Shown here piece after piece: positions 9,201-17,540 of a DNA stretch of 53,948 bases. Source of the stretch: Curtobacterium sp. VKM Ac-1376. GTDB taxonomy: Bacteria; Actinomycetota; Actinomycetes; Actinomycetales; Microbacteriaceae. How positions within the stretch are numbered: position 1 is the first letter of the stretch; the number at the start of each line of letters is the position of its first letter. The stretch spans positions 1-53,948 of the forward strand of contig NZ_JADKRV010000016.1 in NCBI RefSeq assembly GCF_015351025.1, in the 5' to 3' direction. Below the pieces are notes generated by a model. That model did not search any database. It saw only the letters and a program-made list of their open reading frames with translations, and was not told where the DNA came from. The position numbers were made by a program, and so were the translations under genes.

Positions 9201-10357
9201 TCCTCAACGCCAAGCAGGTCTTCGGGCCCTTCACATGGGCGCCGCTGCTCAACAACGTCATCGCGATCGCCGGGCTCGTCGTGTTCATCGCCCTGTACGG
9301 CAGCAGCGGCAGCAGCCTCGACGAGTGGACGCCGGCGAAGATCGCGCTCCTCGCCGGCAGCGCCTCGTTCGGGGTGTTCGCGCAGGCGGCATTCCTCCCG
9401 CTCTTCTGGAAGCGCGCGGGCCTGTCGTTCCGACCCGACTTCCGCTGGCGCGGCGTCGGACTGAAGTCCACGGGCACGGCGGCAGGCTGGCTCTTCGCGA
9501 TGATCCTCGTGACGCAGGTCGCCGGCATCGTCCAGTCCGCGGTCGCGTGGCGCGGCCAGGACGACGGGCCGGGCAACGCGGTGCTCGGCAACGCGTGGTT
9601 GATCTTCATGCTGCCGCACTCGATCATCACGGTCTCGATCGCCACCGCCTACTTCACGCGGATGAGTCACGACGCCGAGCGCGGTGACCTCGGTGCGGTC
9701 CGCCGCAGCCTCTCGCTGTCGCTCCGCATCGTCGGGCTCTTCACCGTCTTCGCATCGGTCGCGCTCATCGTCGTCGCAGTGCCGTTCGGACGCCTTTACG
9801 AGGGCACGTTCGAGAGCGCCCTGCAGGTCGGAGCCGTCCTCGTGGCGTACATGCCCGGCCTGGTGCTGTTCAGCATGTTGTTCATCATCCAGCGCGTGTT
9901 CTGGGCGATGCACGACCACCGCACGCCGTTCCTCATGCAGTGCATCCAGTCGGTGCTGTTCGTCGTCGGAGCACTCGCGGTCTCGACCTTCCCGACCTCG
10001 GTGATCGGCATCGGGGTGGCCGCGTGCACGACCCTCGCCGGAACCGCGCAGACGATCGTGGCGCTCGTCCTCGTGCGTCGCAAGCTGGGCAGCATCGAGG
10101 GCCCCGTCGTGACCCGCTCGCACGTGCAGTTCATCATCGCGGCGCTGATCTCCGGCGTCGTCGGGCTCCTCGTCGTCAACTTCTTCGGAGCGTTCTCCGA
10201 GGCAGGGTTCGCGATGTCCGACCGCACCGGCGCCCTCATCACGATCATCCTCACCGGCGCCGCGATGGTCGCCGTGTACTTCGGCGCTCTCGTGGTCGCG
10301 AAGAACGGGGAGATCGGGAGTGCCGTGACGATGCTCCGCAGCAAGCTCGGCCGCTGA
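6245..10357 (+). CDS. murJ: DUF6049-like secreted domain fused to lipid II flippase MurJ
   Basis: One uninterrupted 1370-residue frame. Residues 1-35 are a signal peptide ending near ASA. Residues about 40-680 are a large extracytoplasmic region with a Pro/Thr/Ala linker near 310-350; position and architecture match the DUF6049 protein usually encoded just upstream of murJ. One membrane helix lies near 687-708, then a basic and acidic cytoplasmic linker. From about 836 comes a MurJ/MviN core: LGRASAMLAAGTMVSRILGF, NAFAVANQLPNNIYALIAGG, and many further helices. MurJ flips lipid II across the membrane for peptidoglycan assembly. In relatives the two parts are separate genes. No good ribosome site or start codon was found before the MurJ part, although a GTG near 8582 cannot be excluded. 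A TACACT -10 lies at 6200. Its partner FhaA is encoded at 45223. Confidence 0.85.
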   Translation: MQMLRTTLAAAASTLVALGLVVAPVTTDHASAATVSTAKTHVADPTAADEGKATISIAPADRGIVQRDQDLTLSVTVTNDTDATLPAGTAEFDIFRSVSTRDVLASWLSDTTTTGYLGAPMDSVDIPAIPAHRSVTIDSVAIVSGNVALGGYSSFGARRIAAEYTAGDTFAVDRSAITWYPDFEQAPVSVSVAMPVTVPKSTDGILSAAVLAAATSVDGTLTQQLDAAEDHNVAVAVDPRIVASIRVLGENAPSSAVTWLQRLESIRNETFALPYADADVTGLRQAGADGILSPISLDQSVKSENFPGAETPAPTPTATPGQTSASATPAAPSDDATTDAGNEGAQETLPTTESLLDFPYSMDAIAWPTEGTVSSADLPALQRAGTETTIVSSGNTSAGADTTIAASEKIGDDHVLVSDQSMSSLLRRAATATDRQTWSSSMSELTATLATSARAATATGPILLTLGREWPSDSTRLSQALDALESTAWVAPADLSTASDAVAGSLTLSSASTGAGRVDQLGRLVQGEQGLTAFSTVLATPAEITAPARLRLLALASNAWRGDDEGLTAAVDARTAAWAKSTTDVGIVDSSSLTLLGDRSSLPVSIRNSSRFPVTVHLSVQPSNSALRVVSNDIVVEIQPDSSTRTTVPVQSVANGKVQLTMSLSSASGVAISEPATVELNVQAQWETVITAAAAFALIAIFGFGIFRSIRKRTRRRNGELDDEDDDDPNRPLAVQPTVAGAHAAAIRPGGTDHRSGAVPASIVAASAAGAAAGTPVTEVDRGPLRDAIARAGAEPGLPSDAARSTVADDRDPEEPTISTSQPQPDVDAEPVTERSLGRASAMLAAGTMVSRILGFAKTFVLAYAIGQNKSPSANAFAVANQLPNNIYALIAGGLLSAVLIPQIVRAMKNGTDGGQAYVNKIVTLGGSVFIVITIVATAIAPLLVRLYTTSSESSGPAATDLAIAFAFWCLPQILFYAMYSLLGEVLNAKQVFGPFTWAPLLNNVIAIAGLVVFIALYGSSGSSLDEWTPAKIALLAGSASFGVFAQAAFLPLFWKRAGLSFRPDFRWRGVGLKSTGTAAGWLFAMILVTQVAGIVQSAVAWRGQDDGPGNAVLGNAWLIFMLPHSIITVSIATAYFTRMSHDAERGDLGAVRRSLSLSLRIVGLFTVFASVALIVVAVPFGRLYEGTFESALQVGAVLVAYMPGLVLFSMLFIIQRVFWAMHDHRTPFLMQCIQSVLFVVGALAVSTFPTSVIGIGVAACTTLAGTAQTIVALVLVRRKLGSIEGPVVTRSHVQFIIAALISGVVGLLVVNFFGAFSEAGFAMSDRTGALITIILTGAAMVAVYFGALVVAKNGEIGSAVTMLRSKLGR

Positions 10358-10450
10358 CCCACCCCGATCCCCGGGGTTCACGGGCTGCGCGGAATGCCGC
10401 GCCGGTACGATGGGTTGACCCGGTCAGAAGCAACGGAAGGGCACTCAGGC

Positions 10451-11449
10451 ATGCGCCAGCTCATCATCATCGGTTCCGGCCCGGCCGGGTTCACCGCCGG
10501 CATCTACGCCGCGCGCGCAGAGCTCAAGCCGCTCATCGTCGCGTCCAGCGTCGAGACGGGCGGTGAACTCACCAAGACCACCGAGGTCGAGAACTTCCCC
10601 GGCTTCCCCGAGGGGATCCAGGGTCCCGACCTCATGATCAAGATGCAGGAACAGGCCGAGAAGTTCGGTGCAGAGGTCCTGTACGACGACGCCGTCTCCG
10701 TCGACCTCACCGGCAAGGTCAAGAAGGTCACGGTCGGCTCCGGCGAGACGTACGAGGCCCTCGCGGTCATCTACGCCACCGGCTCGGCGTACCGCCACCT
10801 CGGCCTCCCTGACGAAGAGCGCCTGTCCGGCCACGGTGTCTCGTGGTGCGCGACCTGCGACGGCTTCTTCTTCCGACAGAAGAACATCGCCGTCGTCGGT
10901 GGTGGCGACTCCGCGATGGAAGAGGCCACGTTCCTCACCCGCTTCGCCGACAAGGTGACGGTCATCCACCGCAAGGACTCCCTGCGTGCGTCGAAGATCA
11001 TGCAGGACCGCGCGATGAACGACCCGAAGATCGAGTTCGCGTGGAACAAGGAGGTCACCGGCATCACGGGTGACTCCGCGGTCGAGGGCGTCACCCTGAA
11101 GGACACCGTCACGGGCGAGGAGTCCGAGCTCGCACTGGACGGCCTGTTCATCGCGATCGGCAACGACCCGCGCACGCACCTGATCCACGGCCAGATCGAC
11201 ATCGCGCCCGAGGGCACGATCGCCGTCCAGGGCCGCTCGTCGAAGACCAACCTGCCGGGCGTCTTCGCCGCGGGTGACGTCATCGACCCGACCTACCGTC
11301 AGGCCATCACGGCCGCCGGCTCCGGCACGGTCGCGGCGCTCGACGCCGAGAAGTACCTCGCCGATCTCGACGACGCGTTGACGGACGACGCCGAGGGTGT
11401 CGGTGCGACCGAGCCGGCCATGATCGACGTCATCGCCGCACGCGCCTGA
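10451..11449 (+). CDS. trxB: Thioredoxin-disulfide reductase
   Basis: FAD-containing enzyme that uses NADPH to reduce thioredoxin. The 332-residue product starts MRQLIIIGSGPAGFTAGIY, the FAD-binding GxGxxG at residues 8-13. The redox-active CATC is at Cys133 and Cys136. The NADPH motif is VVGGGDSAMEEA, and the second FAD signature is GVFAAGDV near the C-terminus. The ATG at 10451 follows GGAAGG; the frame extends upstream to 10394 without resembling the family. A -10-like TACGAT is at 10406. trxA follows after 65 nt, forming the usual trxB-trxA pair that keeps cytoplasmic thiols reduced. Confidence 0.96.
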   Translation: MRQLIIIGSGPAGFTAGIYAARAELKPLIVASSVETGGELTKTTEVENFPGFPEGIQGPDLMIKMQEQAEKFGAEVLYDDAVSVDLTGKVKKVTVGSGETYEALAVIYATGSAYRHLGLPDEERLSGHGVSWCATCDGFFFRQKNIAVVGGGDSAMEEATFLTRFADKVTVIHRKDSLRASKIMQDRAMNDPKIEFAWNKEVTGITGDSAVEGVTLKDTVTGEESELALDGLFIAIGNDPRTHLIHGQIDIAPEGTIAVQGRSSKTNLPGVFAAGDVIDPTYRQAITAAGSGTVAALDAEKYLADLDDALTDDAEGVGATEPAMIDVIAARA

Positions 11450-11514
11450 TCCGCTCGGAATACCACGACGGCTCCGCCGTTGTACCCCCTGAACGACTTC
11501 TCGAAGGAGCACAC

Positions 11515-11841
11515 ATGTCCAACGCCAAGGCTGTCACCGACGCCACCTTCTCGGACGAGGTCCTCAAGTCCGACAAGACGATCCTCGTCGACTTCTGGGC
11601 CGAGTGGTGTGGCCCGTGTCGCGCCGTCTCCCCGATCCTCGACCAGATCGCCGAAGAGCACGCTGGCAAGATCGAGATCGTGAAGCTCAACGTGGACGAC
11701 AACCCCCAGTCGGCCATGAACTACCAGATCACGTCGATCCCGGCGATGAAGGTCTTCAAGGGCGGCGAGGTCGTCAAGACCGTCATCGGCGCCAAGCCGA
11801 AGCCCGCGCTCGAGGCCGACCTCGCCGAGTTCCTCGTCTAG
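11515..11841 (+). CDS. trxA: Thioredoxin
   Basis: Small dithiol oxidoreductase that reduces protein disulfides and is recharged by TrxB encoded just upstream. It has 108 residues with the classical active site WCGPC (Cys32 and Cys35), the cis-proline segment ITSIPAMKVFKGG, and the expected thioredoxin fold length. An AAGGAG ribosome site precedes the ATG. A strong terminator hairpin follows within about 10 nt. Confidence 0.97.
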   Translation: MSNAKAVTDATFSDEVLKSDKTILVDFWAEWCGPCRAVSPILDQIAEEHAGKIEIVKLNVDDNPQSAMNYQITSIPAMKVFKGGEVVKTVIGAKPKPALEADLAEFLV

Positions 11842-11851
11842 GTCTTCCCCC

Positions 11852-11889
11852 ACGACGGCCCCGCTCTCCCCGGAGAGCGGGGCTGTCGT
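11852..11889 (+). terminator. Terminator after trxA
   Basis: GCCCCGCTCTCC (11858-11869) pairs perfectly with 11872-11883. An outer ACGAC/GTCGT pair (11852-11856 with 11885-11889) extends the stem. It starts about 10 nt past the trxA stop. Confidence 0.8.
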
Positions 11890-11990
11890 CGTTCCGGGCC
11901 ACCCGTTCACGATCGGCCCCGTCGCGGAGCCCTGGTTCACGACGTCGATGTCGTAGTGTGGCGGGAATGTCCCACTGAACGGAGCACTCG

Positions 11991-13295
11991 ATGACGAACG
12001 GCAACAGCCTCGACCCCTGGTACGACTCCTACGCCCAGCGCACCGCCGGGCTGAGCGCCTCCGAGGTCCGAGCCCTGTTCGCCGTCGCCTCGCGCCCTGA
12101 GGTGGTCTCGCTGGCCGGCGGCATGCCGTTCGTCTCCGCGCTCCCCAGAGAGCTCGTCACGGGCTCCCTGGACCGTGTCATGACCGAGCACTCCGCCATG
12201 GCGCTGCAGTACGGCGGCGGACAGGGCCTGCGGTCCCTCCGTGAGCACATCGTCGACGTCATGAGCCTCGAGGGCATCCGTGCCAGCGCCGAGGACGTCG
12301 TGGTCACCACGGGCTCGCAGCACGCGCTGGACCTCGTCACGCGGCTCTTCATCGACCCGGGCGACGTCGTCCTGGCCGAGTCGCCGTCCTACGTGGGCGC
12401 CATCGGTGTCTTCCGCTCGTACCAGGCCGAGACGGTCCACGTGACGACCGATGAGCTCGGGCTGGTGCCCGAAGCCCTGCGCGAGGCGATCGCGAACCTG
12501 CGCACGCAGGGCAAACGGATCAAGTTCCTGTACACGATCCCGAACTTCCACAACCCGGCCGGCGTCACGATGAGCCGCGAGCGCCGCATCGAAGTGCTCG
12601 ACATCTGCCGGTCGAACAACATCCTGGTGCTCGAGGACAACCCGTACGGACTGCTCTGGTTCGACGAGCCCGCGCCGCAGGCGATCCGCTCAATCGACGA
12701 GGAGGGCGTCGTCTACCTCGGCTCCTTCTCGAAGACCCTCGCACCGGGTTTCCGTGTCGGCTGGGCGCTCGCCCCGCACGCCATCCGCGAGAAGCTCGTG
12801 CTCGCCAACGAGTCAGCGGTCCTGGCTCCGAACTCGTTCGGGCAGTACGTCGTCAACGCCTACCTCGATGCCGCGGACTGGAAGGGTCAGGTCGACACCT
12901 TCCGGGGCATCTACGCCGAGCGCCGCGATGCCATGCTGTCCGCCCTGGGGGAGTTCCTCCCAGACCTGTCCTGGACGAAGCCGAACGGCGGCTTCTTCGT
13001 GTGGCTGACCCTGCCCGAGTCGCTCGATTCCAAGGGCATGCTCCCGCGCGCGGTGAAGGAGCTCGTGGCGTACACCCCGGGTACGGCCTTCTACGCCGAC
13101 GGTCGCGGCGCCGGTCACATCCGGCTGTCGTTCTGCTACCCGACGCCGGAGCAGATCCGCGTCGGCGTGAAGCGCCTTGCGAACGTCGTGAACGACGAGC
13201 TCGAACTGATCGAGACCTTCGGGCCGACGACCCGACCGAACACGGTCCTCCGCGAGACCTCATCAGTCAGCGCGCCGCCGCCCAACATCTCCTGA
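11991..13295 (+). CDS. Class I/II PLP-dependent aminotransferase (LysN/2-aminoadipate type)
   Basis: Fold-type I aminotransferase of 434 residues. The PLP-binding lysine is Lys248 in LGSFSKTLAPGFRVGW. Other family landmarks are SLAGGMPFVSALP, LQYGGGQGLRSLREHI, the TTGSQHALDL cofactor loop, and IPNFHNPAGVTMS. These resemble the MocR-like/2-aminoadipate aminotransferase group, so an amino acid or 2-oxoacid substrate is likely but cannot be fixed from sequence. It sits between trxA and the par locus, an arrangement I recognise in related actinobacteria. A -10-like TAGTGT is at 11954 and a GGAG ribosome site lies before the ATG. Confidence 0.88.
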   Translation: MTNGNSLDPWYDSYAQRTAGLSASEVRALFAVASRPEVVSLAGGMPFVSALPRELVTGSLDRVMTEHSAMALQYGGGQGLRSLREHIVDVMSLEGIRASAEDVVVTTGSQHALDLVTRLFIDPGDVVLAESPSYVGAIGVFRSYQAETVHVTTDELGLVPEALREAIANLRTQGKRIKFLYTIPNFHNPAGVTMSRERRIEVLDICRSNNILVLEDNPYGLLWFDEPAPQAIRSIDEEGVVYLGSFSKTLAPGFRVGWALAPHAIREKLVLANESAVLAPNSFGQYVVNAYLDAADWKGQVDTFRGIYAERRDAMLSALGEFLPDLSWTKPNGGFFVWLTLPESLDSKGMLPRAVKELVAYTPGTAFYADGRGAGHIRLSFCYPTPEQIRVGVKRLANVVNDELELIETFGPTTRPNTVLRETSSVSAPPPNIS

Positions 13296-13356
13296 TCAGC
13301 GCTTTTCCTCGGCGCCCACCAGACAGCACCCCAGTTCCACATCGGAGGACCCCCGC

Positions 13357-14319
13357 ATGGCCGAGCTCACCCGTCGTCACGTCGTCGTCGTCGCCGGAGG
13401 CATCTCCCACGAGCGGGACGTCTCCCTCCGGTCCGGTCGGCGGGTCGCCGACTCGCTGACCGGGTACGGCTGGCAGGTCGACCTCCGCGACGCGGACGCA
13501 CTCCTCCTGCCGGCTCTCGCCGAGTCACGCCCGGACGTCGTGTGGCCTGCACTGCACGGCGCCTCCGGTGAAGACGGTGCCCTGCGGGGCATCCTGGAGG
13601 CGGTGGACATCCCGTTCGTCGGCTCACGATCCACGTCCGCCCGCCTTGCCTGGGACAAGCCGACCGCGTCCGCGCTGGTCGCCAGAGCTGGCGTCCGGAC
13701 GCCTCGATCGGTCACGCTGTCGCACGATGTCTTCCGCGAGCTCGGCGCCGTCGGCGTACTGAAGGCGATCGCCGGGGAACACCCGGTGCCGCTCGCGGTG
13801 AAGCCGGCGCGAGGCGGCAGCGCCCAGGGTGTCACCCTGGTCGATGACGTGAGTGACCTGCCGCGGGCGATGGTCACCGCGTACACGTACTGCGACGACG
13901 TCGTGGTGGAGCAGCTCATCCGGGGCACCGAGGTCGCGGTGGGGATCATCGACACCGGAGACGGTCCGGTCGCGCTGTCCGCAGTCGAGATCGTGCCGAA
14001 GAACGGCTTCTACGGGTTCGAGGCGCGCTACAACGCCGGTGAGACCACGTTCTACACGCCGGCTCGACTGTCGGGCGAGTACGCAGCAGCTGCCGCCGAT
14101 GCCGCGGTGCTCGCACACCAAGCCCTCGGCCTCCGACACCTCTCTCGCGTCGACCTGATCATCGACAGTGCCGGGACCCCGTGGTTCCTCGAGGCCAACG
14201 TCCTGCCGGGGCTGACCGAGACCTCCCTCCTCCCACAGGCGCTGTCGGCCTCCGGCTTCGATCTCGGGTGGACGTACGCGGAACTCGCAGAGCAGGCGAT
14301 CCGCGACCACCGGGTCTGA
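13357..14319 (+). CDS. D-alanine--D-alanine ligase family ATP-grasp protein
   Basis: ATP-grasp enzyme of 320 residues. Motifs include VVVVAGGISHERDVSLRSG at the N-terminus, PALHGASGEDGALRG (the HGxxGEDG signature of Ddl enzymes), AVKPARGGSAQGVTLV for nucleotide binding, and the metal-binding LEANVLPGLTETS near the C-terminus. Ddl enzymes join two D-alanines for peptidoglycan. This copy is shorter and more divergent than housekeeping Ddl, so a related D-Ala-D-X or other ligase role is possible. A GGAGG ribosome site lies upstream. It is 61 nt after the aminotransferase gene, suggesting an operon, and adjoins the parS region. Confidence 0.82.
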   Translation: MAELTRRHVVVVAGGISHERDVSLRSGRRVADSLTGYGWQVDLRDADALLLPALAESRPDVVWPALHGASGEDGALRGILEAVDIPFVGSRSTSARLAWDKPTASALVARAGVRTPRSVTLSHDVFRELGAVGVLKAIAGEHPVPLAVKPARGGSAQGVTLVDDVSDLPRAMVTAYTYCDDVVVEQLIRGTEVAVGIIDTGDGPVALSAVEIVPKNGFYGFEARYNAGETTFYTPARLSGEYAAAAADAAVLAHQALGLRHLSRVDLIIDSAGTPWFLEANVLPGLTETSLLPQALSASGFDLGWTYAELAEQAIRDHRV

Positions 14320-14338
14320 GGCCCTCCTGACGGCTCGA

Positions 14339-14354
14339 TGTTCCACGTGGAACA
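14339..14354. promoter_or_regulatory. parS: parS site 1
   Basis: TGTTCCACGTGGAACA, a perfect 16-bp palindrome matching the ParB-binding consensus TGTTNCACGTGNAACA. Confidence 0.93.
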
Positions 14355-14887
14355 TCGAGGTCAAGCTCAGCGGCGCTCATCCTCGGGCGCACTTTCGGAA
14401 TCACCCGAGCGGGCCCCGCTGTCCTGCTGCAACGGAAGCCGCGGCCTCACCCGCGCCTCGTGGTGTCTTCCCCTCCCCGCTGGCGGGGGAGTGGGCAACG
14501 TCGAACACGGGCACGCGAGGCCCGCGATCGTTCGTGCAACCTCGCAACAGCGGGGCGATCCCACACCTGTCCCACCTCGCCGTGCTGGCCCTGTTCCCGC
14601 GGTGCTCTGGCCGCAACACCCACCCCGTGCGGATGCCTCGCAGCAGTGTCGGCGTCGCCGATGTCCGCCGCGCCCTGCCGTCGGAGCTTGCGGCGCCCCA
14701 CCCCACACCGAACGACAGCGTGACAGCCCAGGTGGGAAGAGTCTGTTCGTGCACCGCTGAGCTGGTCGTCCGTCCTGACCTCGGCCGAGCTCGTGCTGCC
14801 CCGGTATCGATGAATCAAGGCACAGTCTCCTCGGATGGCACCGGGGTGGTCAGCACTCGCTCGGCACTGCTGCTTCTCGCGTCATGG

Positions 14888-14903
14888 TGTTCCACGTGAA
14901 ACA
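14888..14903. promoter_or_regulatory. parS: parS site 2
   Basis: TGTTCCACGTGAAACA, a consensus parS, 549 bp from site 1. Confidence 0.93.
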
Positions 14904-15360
14904 TGAACCGCCCCAGCCCGAGGTCTCGCGGCCCCGAACCCCTCCACGCGCCAGTGCGGGATGGAAGCTGACCCCTCCCGTCGGGCTCCGCCTTCGGCGG
15001 GATGAAGGCAGGCCACGCAGCGGCGCTCTCACGTCGACCGTTGCAACGACTCGCGCCGCGGGTCGCACCTTGCTTGCCGCTCGTTGGAGATCGCGCGCCA
15101 CGCGCCCCCCACGACACAGCCGTTCCACCCATACCAACGCTCCGCAGCGTCTGCGAGCTCGCCCGGCCCGTGGCGAACCGCTGCGTGCACCCGTCGACGC
15201 CTCAAGCCGCGGCCCAGGTTCCGCTGCTCAGCGACAACGCGGCGCCATTCGGCAGACCGTGTCATCGGGCCGTACGGCTCTCCTGACAACGAAGACCCCT
15301 GCCGCGGAGGCCTGGGGCTCCGCCTGGTCGGCCCACCCGCCCCGTGGCACGCCCCCGCAG

Positions 15361-15376
15361 CGTTCCACGTGAAACA
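15361..15376. promoter_or_regulatory. parS: parS site 3
   Basis: CGTTCCACGTGAAACA, differing from consensus only in the first base. It is 473 bp from site 2. Confidence 0.85.
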
Positions 15377-15454
15377 CCCGAATCTCCGGTGCGGCCAGGG
15401 GGCTGCTCTGCACCTCGAGTACAGCCGAATCACCTGCCTGTTCCGAGTCACCAC

Positions 15455-15470
15455 GGTTCCACGAGGAACA
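15455..15470. promoter_or_regulatory. Degenerate parS-like site
   Basis: GGTTCCACGAGGAACA keeps the GTTCC/GGAAC arms, but the CACGTG core is CACGAG. It is likely a weak or decayed ParB site. Confidence 0.4.
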
Positions 15471-15603
15471 CCGGGTACAAGCACGACCCCGCCGGAGACC
15501 GCGCTGTGTGGCGCTCTCGGCGGTCAGCACGTCCTCGGCGCGCCTGAGGTGCTCCCCGCGCTGTTCCCAGGGCTGCCGGCCGCACAGAGGCTACGAGGTG
15601 CAG

Positions 15604-16566
15604 TCAGTCGGCGACGTCGCTGACCCCGAGCTCGCCGAGGATCCGGTTCAGGTCGTCGCCGTTCGCGAAGTCGATCGTAACCGAACTCTTTCGAGCTCCC
15701 ACGGCGATCTTCACACGGGTGTTCAGACGGTCTCCGAGACGCTCCGCCAGGTCGTTGAAATGCGTCTGACGCTTCGAGGGCTGAGGAGCTTGCTTCACCG
15801 GCTTCGTGGACAGCTGCTGCGCGATTGCTTCCGCCGCGCGGACCGAAAGGTCTTCGTTGACGATCTTCTCGGCCAAGTACTCCATGGCCTCAGCGTCCGG
15901 TGCTGCGAGGATCGCCCGAGCGTGGCCGGCTGAGAGGACGCCGGCCGCAACCCGACGCTGCACGGGGGAGGGCAGACGCAGGAGACGGATGGTGTTCGTG
16001 ATCTGAGGACGCGATCGGCCGATGCGCTGACCAAGCTGCTCCTGCGTGATGCCGAAGTCGGCGAGGAGCTGCTGGTACGCAGACGCCTCCTCCAAGGGGT
16101 TCAGCTGGGCGCGGTGCAGGTTCTCGAGCAGGGCATCCCGGAGCATCGCGTCATCCGGGGTGTCCTTGATGATGGCCGGGATCGTGCTGAGCCCGAGCTC
16201 CTTGGTCGCCCGAAGACGACGCTCGCCCATGATCAGTTCGTACTGCGGGGCCGTTCCGGACGCGCCAGCAACCGGCCGAACGACGATGGGCTGGAGTACG
16301 CCGATCTCGCGGATCGAGTGCACGAGCTCCTGGAGTTCCTCCTCGCGGAACTCTTTCCGCGGCTGCTGCGCGTTCGGGACCACGTCAAGAGGATTGAGGT
16401 TCGCGAGACGGGCACCGGGAACTGCCACGAGCTCATCGGCGGTCGGCGCTGACGCGGGGGAGCCCCCGGTGGGGAAGAAGACATCCACGGGGCGGTCCTG
16501 CTGATCCGTGGCCGTGGGGATCAGCGCGCCGATACCTCGGCCGAGTCCCGTTCGCTTCGGTGCCAT
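15604..16566 (-). CDS. parB: Chromosome-partitioning protein ParB
   Basis: CTP-dependent DNA clamp that loads at parS and spreads along DNA to mark the origin for segregation. Of 320 residues, the N-terminal region carries RLANLNPLDVVPNAQQPRK, the CTP-binding GERRLRA, and ENLHRAQLNPLEEA. The helix-turn-helix is ITQEQLGQRIGRSRPQITNTIRLL. A C-terminal dimerisation region follows (VKIAVGARKSSVTIDFANGDDLNRIL). Its ATG overlaps the parA stop by one base (TGATG), so the two are translationally coupled. Several parS sites flank the pair. Confidence 0.97.
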   Translation of the reverse strand: MAPKRTGLGRGIGALIPTATDQQDRPVDVFFPTGGSPASAPTADELVAVPGARLANLNPLDVVPNAQQPRKEFREEELQELVHSIREIGVLQPIVVRPVAGASGTAPQYELIMGERRLRATKELGLSTIPAIIKDTPDDAMLRDALLENLHRAQLNPLEEASAYQQLLADFGITQEQLGQRIGRSRPQITNTIRLLRLPSPVQRRVAAGVLSAGHARAILAAPDAEAMEYLAEKIVNEDLSVRAAEAIAQQLSTKPVKQAPQPSKRQTHFNDLAERLGDRLNTRVKIAVGARKSSVTIDFANGDDLNRILGELGVSDVAD

Positions 16567-17459
16567 CAGTGCTTCGCTCCTCGTGCTGCGATCTCGGCGG
16601 CCGCCTCCAGGTAGGAGAGCGACCCGGTGGAGTTCACGTCGTACGCGACGACACTCTGCCCGTAGCTCGGTGCCTCGCTGACCCGGACGGACCGGGGAAT
16701 CATGGCCTTCAGCACCTGCTCACCGAAGTGCTCACGAACGTCGTTCGCAACTTGGTTCGACAGGTTTGTCCGGCTGTCGTACATCGTCAGCAGGATCGTC
16801 GACACCCGGAGATTCGGGTTGAGATGACGCTCGATGAGTTCGATGTTGCGGAGCAGCTGACTCAGACCCTCGAGCGCGTAGTACTCGCACTGGATCGGGA
16901 TGAGCACCTCTTGTGCCGCCACGAACGCGTTGATGGTCAGCAGGCCGAGAGATGGAGGGCAGTCGATGAAGACGTAGTGGTACGGCTCGTCGAGCGACTG
17001 CAGGTAGAGATCGAGTGCAGTGCGGAGCCGCTGCTCGCGTGCCACGAGAGAGACGAGCTCGATCTCCGCGCCGGCGAGATGGATCGTCGCGGGCACGCAC
17101 CAGAGCGTGTCCGACTCGGGGGACGCCTGCACAGTGTCTGCCATCGCGGCTTCATCGACGATCACGTCGTAGATGCTGGCAACCTCGGCCTGGTGGTCGA
17201 CGCCGAGTGCCGTCGAAGCATTGCCCTGGGGGTCGAGATCGATCACCAGTACGCGAGCACCACCGTGCGCCAGCCCGGCGGCGAGGTTCACCGTGCTGGT
17301 CGTCTTGCCGACGCCCCCCTTCTGGTTCGAGACCGTGATGATCCGCGTCTCGGACGGCAGTGGGAACTGCTGCGTGGCGATTGCGCGTCGACGACGGTTC
17401 AGGTCGGCGATCTCGCGAGCGAGCGGCGTCGACGCGTCGTAATCGGTCGATGAACTCAA
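16566..17459 (-). CDS. parA: Chromosome-partitioning ATPase ParA
   Basis: Walker-type ATPase that binds DNA non-specifically and drives movement of ParB-parS complexes. Of 297 residues, the deviant Walker A KGGVGKTT lies at about 47-54, VLVIDLDPQGNAS forms the A' motif, and FIDCPPSLGLLTINA the Walker B. The start appears to be TTG at 17459, behind a GGGGAAGAGG stretch; no better in-frame start was seen before the ATPase core, so a start a few codons away is possible. A parS-like site (17483) sits just upstream, suggesting ParB may bind at its own operon's 5' end. Confidence 0.96.
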   Translation of the reverse strand: MSSSTDYDASTPLAREIADLNRRRRAIATQQFPLPSETRIITVSNQKGGVGKTTSTVNLAAGLAHGGARVLVIDLDPQGNASTALGVDHQAEVASIYDVIVDEAAMADTVQASPESDTLWCVPATIHLAGAEIELVSLVAREQRLRTALDLYLQSLDEPYHYVFIDCPPSLGLLTINAFVAAQEVLIPIQCEYYALEGLSQLLRNIELIERHLNPNLRVSTILLTMYDSRTNLSNQVANDVREHFGEQVLKAMIPRSVRVSEAPSYGQSVVAYDVNSTGSLSYLEAAAEIAARGAKH

Positions 17460-17482
17460 CGAGTGCCTCTTCCCCGGTTCGG

Positions 17483-17498
17483 TGTTTCACGTGGAACG
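17483..17498. promoter_or_regulatory. parS: parS site between rsmG and parA
   Basis: TGTTTCACGTGGAACG matches consensus except for the last base. It lies 24 bp upstream of the parA start. Confidence 0.82.
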
Positions 17499-17540
17499 CG
17501 GAGCCACTGGCGGCCGGATGACCCGGCCCGAGCCGCAGCG

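Larger units (their letters stand above)
14320..15603. other. Gene-free centromere-like segment with parS sites
   Basis: No frame in these 1.28 kb shows a family motif, a ribosome site with a plausible start, or consistent codon use. Open frames such as the one starting at 14338 begin inside a parS palindrome and are chance. The segment carries three good parS sites and one weaker one, listed separately, plus several short GC-rich hairpins (for example 14408-14420). No recognised structural RNA was seen. It lies directly downstream of parB. Confidence 0.7.

Noticed and set aside
14338..14760. Open frame beginning MFHVEHRGQ
   Set aside because: Its start is the parS palindrome itself (which translates as MFHVEH). 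No ribosome site, no motif, and Arg/Pro/Ser-rich composition.
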